Source of the DNA: Streptosporangiaceae bacterium
GTDB lineage: Bacteria; Actinomycetota; Actinomycetes; Streptosporangiales; Streptosporangiaceae
Reading direction: 5' to 3'
Assembly (NCBI GenBank): GCA_025934635.1
Contig: JAICWX010000254.1
Coordinates: 1-12,597, forward strand
DNA length: 12,597 nt
In this document: positions 5,943 to 12,597 of the stretch, piece after piece
Layout: each line of letters begins with the position of its first letter
Position numbering within the stretch: the stretch's first letter is position 1
Program-made: the position numbers and the translations under genes
The notes under the pieces: generated by a model
Seen by the model: the letters and a program-made list of their open reading frames with translations, nothing else
The model's database searches: none
What the model was told of the DNA's origin: nothing

Positions 5943-8834
5943 GTGACGCGGGGCGCGTGCAACGGACAGGACGCGGCGGACATGGCAGAGGGCGGGACCG
6001 GCGGCCCCTGGACGCCCATCTACGAGCGCGAGGCCGAGCTGGCCGCGCTGTCCCGGGCGCTGGCCGAGGCGCGGGACGGGACGGGCGGCCTGGTCGTCAT
6101 CGAGGGCCCGGCCGGGATCGGGAAGTCGCGGCTGCTGGCCGAGACCCGGGCGGCGGCGTCCGCGCAGGGCATGGCGGTGCTCGCGGCCCGGGGGACCGAC
6201 CTGGAACGGGATGCTCCCTTCGGGCTGGTCTCCGAACTGCTCGCCGGGATCTTGGCAGCTCCCGCGGGGACCGGGTCCGGCCGCCCGGTGTCCGGCCAGG
6301 CCTCGCTGGCCACCCCGCTGTTCGACCCGGGCGCTCCGCTCGCGGAGGATCCCTCGGCCCTGGTGCGCGGCCTGTACTGGCTGACGGTCGATGCCGCCTA
6401 TGGTCCGCCCCGGGGCGCGGACCCGGCCGGGCTGCTGATCGAGGTGGACGACGCCCAGTGGTCCGACCGCCCGTCGCTGGCCTACCTCGCGTACCTGGCC
6501 GCCCGGATCGGCGAGCTGCCGGCCGCGCTCGTGGTCGCCGTGCGCAGCGGCGAGGAAGCCGCCGGCCAGCGGACGCTCGACTGGCTGCGCGACCGGCCGG
6601 GCGGCAGGCTGGTCAAGCCCCGGGCGCTCAGCCCGGAGGCGACCGCGCGCCTGGTGCGCGCCGAGCTGCCCGCGGCCGAGCCCGCCTTCACCCGGGCCTG
6701 CGCGGAGGTCAGCGGCGGGAATCCGTTCCTCGTCCGGGAACTGCTGAAAACACTGCTCGCCGACGGGATCACCCCGTCCGCCGCGTCGGTCTCCCGGGTA
6801 CGCTCGCTGCTCCCCGATTCAGTCCTGCACTCGGTGCTGGTGCGCGTGGCGCGCCTCGGGGAGCCCGCCGAACGGCTGGCCCAGGCCGTGGCCGTGCTGG
6901 GGGACCGGGCCTCGCTGCGTCAGGCCCGGCGGCTGGCCGGCCTCGGCGCCGAGCCGGCCGAGCGGGCGGCCGACGCGCTGGCCGCCGCCCGCATCCTGGT
7001 TCCCGGCGAGCCGCTGAGCTTTACGCACCCGCTGATCGCCACCAGCGTCCTCGCCGATATCCCGGCGTTCGCCCGGTCTCGCGCTCACCGCCAGGCCGCG
7101 GACCTGCTCGCGGCCGACGGCGCGGCCTGCGACAGCATCGCCGCCCACCTGCTCCTCACCCGGCCGGACGGCGACCAGCAGACGGTAGCGGCGCTGCGGG
7201 GCGCGGCTGCGCAGGCGCTGACCCGGGGCGACCCCGGTGCCGCGGCTCACCTGCTCGCGCGGGCGCTAGCCGAGCCGCCGGCCTCGGCCGAGCGAGGTCA
7301 CGTGCTGCTCGAGCTGGCGAACGCCGAGATCGAGCACGGCGACGCGGGCGCGGCCGGGCGCATCGACGAAGCCCTCCGACTGCCCGGAGCACCCGCCGAC
7401 CGGGTCCGGGCGCTCACCGCGCTGGGCCGGCTGCGGTTCAACCTCGGCGAGCACGAGGCGGCGGTCGCCGCCATGGACCAGGCCCTGGCCCTGCTGGAAC
7501 CGGAGGACCCGGCCCTCCCGCCGCTGCTGGTCAGCTACCTGACCGCGACGGCGTTCCGTTCGTCGCTGCATCCGCTCGGCGCCCGGCGGCTGCGCCCGGT
7601 GCTCGAGGCGGCGCGCGGCGGGCAGCCGCCAGCTGATCCCGGGCTGCTCGCCCACCTGGTGCTGCGGTTGGCCTTGGCCGCCGAGCCGGCCGAGCGCATC
7701 CGCGTGCTGGCCCGGCGCGCCACCGCTTCCGATCCGCTCGTTGACCCGGCCAGCCTGGGCATTCTTACCGGAATGGTCACCCAGGCCCTGTGCTGCGTGG
7801 ACGAGCTGGCCGAGGCCGAGCGCATCTGCGAGTCGGCGCTGGCCGCCGCCCGCAGGCGCGGCTCCCTGCTGAACTTCACCATGGCCAGCTACCACCGCGC
7901 CATCGCCCGCTACCACCGCGGCGAGCTGACCGACGCCCTGGCCGACCTGGACCAGACCCTGCTCTCCACCCGTGAGGGCTGGACGGCCGGCGACGCCTGG
8001 CATGGCGGCCTCCGGATCCACATCCACGTCGAACGCGGCGACCTGGCCTCCGCGCGGGCCGCGCTGGCCTTGATCGCCGACGCGGCCCCCGGCTCGATGG
8101 ACCTTCCCATCGCCCTGTTCGCGCGGGCCCGGCTGGCCCTGGCCGAGGGGCGGCCGGATGCGGCGCTGGCCGACGCGAAGGCGGCCGGCCACATTCTCGC
8201 CACCGGCTTCGACATCGACCACCCGGGCTTCGTGCCCTGGCAGCGAACCGCCGTCCTGGCCGCCCTCGCCCTCGGTCAGGCCGGCCAGGCGCAGGCCCTG
8301 GCGGCCGAGCTGATCGAGCGAGCACGCTGGTCCGGCATCCCCCGAGCCCTCGGCCTGGCCCTGCGGACCCAGGCGGCCACGGTCACGCCCGAACGGCGCT
8401 TGCCGCTCCTAGCCGAGGCGGTCGAGGTGCTCGAGCCAAGTCCCTCGGCCCTCGAACGCACCCATGCCCTGGTCGAGCTCGGTGCCGCCTGCCGCCGTGC
8501 GGGCCAGCGATCGGCGGCGGAGTCGCCGTTGCGCCGGGGGCTCCAGCTCGCCGACCGTATCGGCGCTACCCCGCTCATCCAGGCCGCCCGCCGTGAGCTG
8601 CATGCCCTCGGGCTGCGGCCCCGCCGGCCGGCCGTCACCGGCCCCGGCTCGCTGACCCCGACCGAACGCCGGGTGGCCGAGCTGGCCTCCTCGGGCCTGA
8701 CCAACCGGCAGACGGCCGAGGCGCTGTTCGTCACCGTCAAGACGGTGGAGACCCACCTGGCCCGGGCCTACGGCAAGCTCGGCATCAGCACCCGCGCCGA
8801 GCTCACCCGGGCCATCGGCACCCCCCTTTCCTGA
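5943..8834 (+). CDS. LAL-family LuxR transcriptional regulator with ATPase domain
   Basis: A 963-aa protein (from GTG at 5943). The N-terminal AAA/NTPase has Walker A GPAGIGKS near residues 55-62 and Walker B LLIEVDDAQWSD near 164-175. A long Ala/Leu-rich helical, TPR-like region follows. The C-terminal LuxR-type helix-turn-helix occupies about 903-963 (SLTPTERRVAELASSGLTNR to KLGISTRAEL). Large ATP-binding LuxR (LAL) regulators such as MalT and many antibiotic-pathway activators share this layout and length; they bind an inducer and ATP and then activate promoters. The frame extends upstream to a TTG at 5889 behind GGAG with 4-nt spacing, and an ATG occurs at 5982; the ATPase domain begins only around WTPIYEREAELAAL, so the start is uncertain. 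Targets may be the converging unit or the divergent pair, but nothing in the sequence proves it. Confidence 0.88.
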   Translation: MTRGACNGQDAADMAEGGTGGPWTPIYEREAELAALSRALAEARDGTGGLVVIEGPAGIGKSRLLAETRAAASAQGMAVLAARGTDLERDAPFGLVSELLAGILAAPAGTGSGRPVSGQASLATPLFDPGAPLAEDPSALVRGLYWLTVDAAYGPPRGADPAGLLIEVDDAQWSDRPSLAYLAYLAARIGELPAALVVAVRSGEEAAGQRTLDWLRDRPGGRLVKPRALSPEATARLVRAELPAAEPAFTRACAEVSGGNPFLVRELLKTLLADGITPSAASVSRVRSLLPDSVLHSVLVRVARLGEPAERLAQAVAVLGDRASLRQARRLAGLGAEPAERAADALAAARILVPGEPLSFTHPLIATSVLADIPAFARSRAHRQAADLLAADGAACDSIAAHLLLTRPDGDQQTVAALRGAAAQALTRGDPGAAAHLLARALAEPPASAERGHVLLELANAEIEHGDAGAAGRIDEALRLPGAPADRVRALTALGRLRFNLGEHEAAVAAMDQALALLEPEDPALPPLLVSYLTATAFRSSLHPLGARRLRPVLEAARGGQPPADPGLLAHLVLRLALAAEPAERIRVLARRATASDPLVDPASLGILTGMVTQALCCVDELAEAERICESALAAARRRGSLLNFTMASYHRAIARYHRGELTDALADLDQTLLSTREGWTAGDAWHGGLRIHIHVERGDLASARAALALIADAAPGSMDLPIALFARARLALAEGRPDAALADAKAAGHILATGFDIDHPGFVPWQRTAVLAALALGQAGQAQALAAELIERARWSGIPRALGLALRTQAATVTPERRLPLLAEAVEVLEPSPSALERTHALVELGAACRRAGQRSAAESPLRRGLQLADRIGATPLIQAARRELHALGLRPRRPAVTGPGSLTPTERRVAELASSGLTNRQTAEALFVTVKTVETHLARAYGKLGISTRAELTRAIGTPLS

Positions 8835-8899
8835 GCGCGGCCGGGACGCGACGTCACGAACCAGGCTCCGCCTACGCCGCCGCGGCCGCTCGCGTGCCG
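8835..8899. other. Short convergent intergenic gap
   Basis: Only 65 bp separate the LAL stop from the stop of the large minus-strand gene. GAGCGCGGCC near 8833-8842 can pair imperfectly, with a bulge, with GGCCGCTC near 8884-8891. There is no T-run on either strand, so a bidirectional terminator is possible but not supported well. Confidence 0.25.
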
Positions 8900-11800
8900 T
8901 TATGAAGTCGCCTGGTCGGCGAACGTGAGGCCGCCGGCTATGGCGGCCAGGATGCCGTAGATGAGATTGCATGTTCCGGCGGCGACGAGGAGGCCCGCCA
9001 GTGTCTCTGGATCTTGCGCGTTCTCGATGGACGGCGACAACATCCCGCTGAAGTTGAAGAAGAGGCCGCCGAACACGTTCATCGACGTTATCGCGCCTGC
9101 GTACTTCGTCTGGGGCACCGGGTAGAAGATCGGCGCGAAGGTGGGGACCATCCAGATGACGCACAACGCGAGGTCCACCCAGGGGCTTGCCTTTTTCCAT
9201 CCCTCGTTCGCCTTGAACGATTGCCCCGCGTCGGCGATTACCTTGCCGGTCCCGACGCCCGTCAGGACCAGGTTGAGCAGGACGTACCAGTTCTCGTCCT
9301 GAATGTCAGGTATATCGCCGATAAAGCTTGGCATGTTGTAAGGGATGTAAAAGAGGGCCGCCAGCACGGGAGGGATGACCGATTCCGGGTACTTCTTGGC
9401 GAATCCCGCGAGGTGGGACTCCATGTAGGCGCCGTAGAGGGCCACCAGGCCGCTGTACAGCGTAAGTGCCTTGTAGGCCTGCGCGTCCGACTCTGAGTGG
9501 CCCAGACTTGGTGCACCCGGGGTGACTACTACGTAGTGACTGTCCGCCATGGTGCCAGCGGCCCGGGGTGAAACCGCCGTCACGTTGAATGCCTGCCGGA
9601 TCGCGTCCCAGTCGGGGGCGTTGATCAGGGCCGTCGTCATGGCGTTGTCCGGATATGGCGCGGCGTTGGCGACGACCTTGTAGCCGATGGTCACCGGAAT
9701 CGCGATAACCAGGCAGATGACGTCGAGCATGCTCAGGTCGTCGCCGGAGATCTCCGTGTACAGGGCCGAGATGACGGGAATGTCGATGGGCGCGTCCAGG
9801 ATATCGAGGAACGCCTTCCCGGCCGCGGCCAGGAAGTCGATCGCGGCCAGCAGGACGTTCTCGACGCTCTGCAGGAGCGCGTCACCCAGGATGGCGAGGA
9901 AGCCCTCGATGATCTGTCCGGTCGTCAGGTCGCTGTACTTGTCGATGATGTTGGTCTTGATGCTGTCCAGCGCCGCCTGGATGACTTCCAGTTCCCGGGT
10001 GACGGCGTCCTCGAGCGCGCTGAGCGCGGCCTGCATGTCGCTGGTGAGGCTGGCGGCGTAGTCCCCCACGCTGCCGTTGACCGCGTTGCTCTTCAGATGC
10101 TGGATGCCGAAGTTACTCTGCGGGCTGCCGGAGCCCGCCGGGGGCGCTGCCGACGCCGTGGTGCCGTCCGCGGTGGCACCGGTGAGGCCCGGCGGGATAT
10201 CCGCAGGGATGCCGGTCCACGATGCGAGGTAGTCCTGCAGGTCCGTGAAGGACCGCGACACCTGGGTGCGGCTGTCGGCAACGTTGGTCACGCACTTGGC
10301 CGCGTACTGGCGGAAGATGTTCCGCAGCACCTGGTGCGTCCGGACGATGTCGGCCCACTGGAAGATGAAGCCCAGCCATTTGACGAGGTCCTCGAAGAAC
10401 ACCTCGATCTTGGACAGGACGAACTCGACCGCCTGGACCACGGCGTCGTAGCAGTCGAGCAGCACGCGGTACGCCTGGCCGGCGATCGTGACCACGAAGT
10501 GGTACAGGCCCTCGGCCTCCTGCACGACGAAGCCCGCGACGTCGGTCGCGGCCTGCCCGAGCCAGCGGAACAGGTCCCCGGCGGCCACGGCGATGTCGCC
10601 GCCGGGATCTTCGGGTCCGGCCGTCCGCGGCCGGAAGCGCCCGGCGGCGGCCGCCCCTTCGTGGTACTCAAAGCCGCTGCCGGTGAACGACACGCCCCAC
10701 ACCGGCAGCACGCCGGCGTCCGCGCGGACGGCGGCCGCCCTGACCGCGGTCGGCTGCTGCCGGGAGCCGTCGGACGGCAGCCCGCCGCCGATCATGGTGA
10801 GCTGGGCAAGGGCGGACGCCGCGGCGTCGCGGTCAGCTGGCTGCACGGTGGCCGGGACAAGCGGCTGCGAGGTGCCGTCGCTGCCGGTCACCTGGACGGC
10901 GGCTAGGTCGTCGCCCGATGTGACGGCGGCCAGGGTGGCCTGCGCCTTGCTCATGGGGTTGACCGCGGCCGTGACCGCCTGCGGGCCGGTCACCGTCACC
11001 TGGAAGCAGGTGCCGGCGACCGTCGCGGTTTCCTGCACGACGGTCAGCACGCCGGTCGCGTCGGCGCTCACCTGGACCCCGGCGGCCGGCGAGAGCTGGT
11101 GGTACACGTCGTTGAGGTAGACGCTCACCGGGCTGGTGGCGGTCACTGAGAGCGCCGCGTTCGGCACCGGCACCTGGCTGTCGTCAGTGACCTGGACGTG
11201 CGTGGTGTACGTATCCTGCTCCACCACGTCGCCCAGCGCGGTGGCCGGCAGCAGGATGCTCCGCTGCGACCAGGCGGTGGTGACCGGATCCTGGGTGAGC
11301 CGGACCAGTTGCGTGCCGTCGACGTGGGCGAACAGCGTGTTGCTGCCCGCGTCGAGATTCAGGAAGAAGGCGAACTGCTCCGCGGCGGGGACCAGCGGGA
11401 CGGGATGCGACCAGGCCGCCGGGTCGCTCTCGCTGCCCGCCGCGCACGCTGCGTAGCACAGCTGCCCCTGCGGGTTGATGCCCCACACGGCCGTCCGGCC
11501 GCCGTCGGTGGCGGCCGACAGGACCGCGGCGCCGGCGAAGGCCCTGCCCGCGATGACCTGCACCGGGACTGACTGGTCATGCTGGTTGCCAGGGGTGAAC
11601 ACGGACAGGCCGCCCGCCGCGGCGACGAACAGGCTGCTGGTCCCGGTCGCGTCGATGGCGGAGGCGATCGCGCTCGCGCCGGCGGGCAGGGCCAGCCGGG
11701 CGGGGCTGGGCGGGGCAGCCGGGCGGAAGAAGTTGTACTGGGGCGTGTAGATCAGCTCCTGGCGGCCGCCGATCGCGCCGAAGGTGTAGATGCCGGCCAC

Positions 11801-12427
11801 CGGGTCGCCCGCCCGCTGGCCCAGGCAGCTCGCGATGCTGCCGGCGGCGAGGTCGGCGGCCAGCTTGTGCAGGTTCCACTGCCGCCCGCGGCCCGGCGTG
11901 AGGTAGTACCGGTCGAGCAACCGCAGCGGGTCACCCGGCCTGCGGATGACGTCGGCGAAGATTGTCTCGGCACCTCCGATGTTCACCAGGAACACGTCGG
12001 CGATCGTCAGCGGAGCCGGCGCCGTACCCGCGTCGAACGGGACGGCGGTCCAGCTCACGGTGGCGGCCCACCCGGCGTCGGTGGTGCCGTTGCCCAGTGA
12101 CAGGTAGAGGAAATCCTGGCCGCCCGCGGTGACGACGACTGCCATGTCGACGGCCCGGGTGCCGGCGTTCTGCGCGACGGCGAATGACTTGGCGGTCACC
12201 GCCGCGCCGCCGTGCGCCGCCGCCAGCGAGGTGCTCAGGTCGATCCGGTTCCAGCCGGTCGCGGTCTGGCTCACCTCACTGGTGAGATAGAAGACGCCAT
12301 CGGTGCCGATCGAGAAGAAGAGCGCGTCCCCGTCCTGGGTCTGGAGCACGTCGAAGGCCCGGTCCGGGGCCATCACCGTGGCGTGCTTGCGGTTCTTCAT
12401 CAGCTCCGATTCGAAGGAGATCTTCAT
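8900..12427 (-). CDS. Large mosaic protein of unknown function, 1175 aa
   Basis: I do not recognise a named family. Residues 1-400 repeat short beta-strand units of beta-propeller type (DALFFSIGTDGVFYLTSE, DVFLVNIGGAETIFADVIRR, SSLFVAAAGGLSVFTPG, AVWGINPQGQLCYAA, NTLFAHVDGTQLVRLTQ), resembling fucose-lectin or tectonin-like propellers. About 405-485 looks like an Ig-like (Big/invasin) domain (THVQVTDDSQVPVPNAALSV). About 612-710 is amphipathic helix rich in aromatics (IEVFFEDLVKWLGFIFQWAD). A Gly/Pro/Ser linker spans 740-775, then helices 785-880. The C-terminus has about seven hydrophobic segments (near 900-920, 985-1003, 1016-1036, 1046-1064, 1083-1103, 1110-1130, 1142-1168). No signal peptide is seen. 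The ATG at 12427 follows AGGGGG by about 7 nt. A pore-forming or surface-binding role is a guess from layout. The DNA encoding the last third is lower in GC. Confidence 0.8.
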   Translation of the reverse strand: MKISFESELMKNRKHATVMAPDRAFDVLQTQDGDALFFSIGTDGVFYLTSEVSQTATGWNRIDLSTSLAAAHGGAAVTAKSFAVAQNAGTRAVDMAVVVTAGGQDFLYLSLGNGTTDAGWAATVSWTAVPFDAGTAPAPLTIADVFLVNIGGAETIFADVIRRPGDPLRLLDRYYLTPGRGRQWNLHKLAADLAAGSIASCLGQRAGDPVAGIYTFGAIGGRQELIYTPQYNFFRPAAPPSPARLALPAGASAIASAIDATGTSSLFVAAAGGLSVFTPGNQHDQSVPVQVIAGRAFAGAAVLSAATDGGRTAVWGINPQGQLCYAACAAGSESDPAAWSHPVPLVPAAEQFAFFLNLDAGSNTLFAHVDGTQLVRLTQDPVTTAWSQRSILLPATALGDVVEQDTYTTHVQVTDDSQVPVPNAALSVTATSPVSVYLNDVYHQLSPAAGVQVSADATGVLTVVQETATVAGTCFQVTVTGPQAVTAAVNPMSKAQATLAAVTSGDDLAAVQVTGSDGTSQPLVPATVQPADRDAAASALAQLTMIGGGLPSDGSRQQPTAVRAAAVRADAGVLPVWGVSFTGSGFEYHEGAAAAGRFRPRTAGPEDPGGDIAVAAGDLFRWLGQAATDVAGFVVQEAEGLYHFVVTIAGQAYRVLLDCYDAVVQAVEFVLSKIEVFFEDLVKWLGFIFQWADIVRTHQVLRNIFRQYAAKCVTNVADSRTQVSRSFTDLQDYLASWTGIPADIPPGLTGATADGTTASAAPPAGSGSPQSNFGIQHLKSNAVNGSVGDYAASLTSDMQAALSALEDAVTRELEVIQAALDSIKTNIIDKYSDLTTGQIIEGFLAILGDALLQSVENVLLAAIDFLAAAGKAFLDILDAPIDIPVISALYTEISGDDLSMLDVICLVIAIPVTIGYKVVANAAPYPDNAMTTALINAPDWDAIRQAFNVTAVSPRAAGTMADSHYVVVTPGAPSLGHSESDAQAYKALTLYSGLVALYGAYMESHLAGFAKKYPESVIPPVLAALFYIPYNMPSFIGDIPDIQDENWYVLLNLVLTGVGTGKVIADAGQSFKANEGWKKASPWVDLALCVIWMVPTFAPIFYPVPQTKYAGAITSMNVFGGLFFNFSGMLSPSIENAQDPETLAGLLVAAGTCNLIYGILAAIAGGLTFADQATS

Positions 12428-12439
12428 GCCATGACCCCC

Positions 12440-12597
12440 TTACAGGTTCGAGACGTAGGTGACGTGAGAGACCAGGTCGAAGTTCTCGGAGAAGGCGGCG
12501 TCGGCGAAGGTGAAGGTGGCGGCGCCCGGGAAGACGAAGTTGTCGGCGAACGACACCGGAACGTCCTTGAGGTGGCCGGAGGCGAGATTCTGCGCCC
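12440..12597 (-). CDS. Unknown protein, C-terminal 51 codons only
   Basis: The minus-strand frame is open from the window edge to the TAA at 12440-12442, reading AQNLASGHLKDVPVSFADNF, VFPGAATFTFADAAFSENFD and LVSHVTYVSNL. All codons but one (CAG AAT ... GTT ... TCT aside) end in G or C, as in the neighbouring genes. The alternating hydrophobic/aromatic pattern suggests beta strands, as in a secreted or phage-like beta-sandwich, but no family is recognised. Its stop is 12 bp before the start of the 1175-aa gene, whose ribosome site (AGGGGG) overlaps the end of this gene's gap, so the two are very likely one operon. The start lies outside the window. Confidence 0.65.
   Translation of the reverse strand, partial: AQNLASGHLKDVPVSFADNFVFPGAATFTFADAAFSENFDLVSHVTYVSNL

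Noticed and set aside
5957..7636. 559-codon plus-strand ORF in a second frame inside the LAL gene
   Set aside because: Arg/Gly/Pro-rich frame shadow; the overlapping frame has Walker and HTH motifs.
8409..9200. 263-codon minus-strand ORF across the LAL 3' end and the large gene
   Set aside because: Spans two convergent real genes and their gap; Arg/Gly-rich with no domain.

Overview
The window is high-GC DNA (about 70% GC, strong G/C third-position bias, GTG starts, AGGAG-type ribosome sites). It carries families typical of soil actinomycetes: an F420/PPOX-type oxidoreductase tail, a Rox-type rifamycin monooxygenase, a DUF72 protein and a LAL-type LuxR regulator. I read it as chromosomal accessory DNA of a Streptomyces-like actinobacterium; the genus cannot be fixed from the sequence.

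Left part (1-3855), a set of aromatic-compound modifying genes. The tail of a PPOX-fold oxidoreductase (1-291) is followed by a strong ribosome site leading into a broken alpha/beta-hydrolase remnant (313-691). Next comes an intact FAD monooxygenase closely resembling rifamycin monooxygenase Rox (802-2229). A 19-bp palindrome at 730-748 just upstream fits what I remember of the rifamycin-associated element (RAE). Facing rox on the minus strand is a tight unit of nitroreductase (3217-3855), arylamine N-acetyltransferase (2434-3213, 3-bp gap) and a decayed NUDIX hydrolase (2222-2428). Nitroreductase plus NAT could convert nitroaromatics to arylamines and then acetylate them.

Middle part (3856-5942), small genes, repeats and decay. 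Two 22-bp direct repeats spaced 31 bp lie upstream of the nitroreductase unit. A 72-codon acidic minus-strand ORF (4067-4285) has palindromes at its start. A triple short repeat (4341-4406) precedes a broken chloroperoxidase-like alpha/beta hydrolase (about 4424-4646). Its frameshift sits exactly in a perfect 20-bp inverted repeat, which suggests a templated quasi-palindrome mutation. A minus-strand pair follows, an uncharacterised 117-aa protein and a DUF72 protein, behind a good match to a sigma-B/SigF-type stress promoter.

Right part (5943-12597). A 963-aa LAL-family ATP-binding LuxR regulator is on the plus strand. Converging on it is a 1175-aa minus-strand protein that I do not recognise: beta-propeller-like N-terminal region, Ig-like segment, amphipathic helical middle and multi-spanning hydrophobic C-terminus. 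The part encoding its C-terminal third is clearly lower in GC than the rest. Upstream of it, 12 bp away and probably cotranscribed, is the tail of another unknown gene cut by the window edge. This two-gene unit is the strongest candidate for something undescribed.
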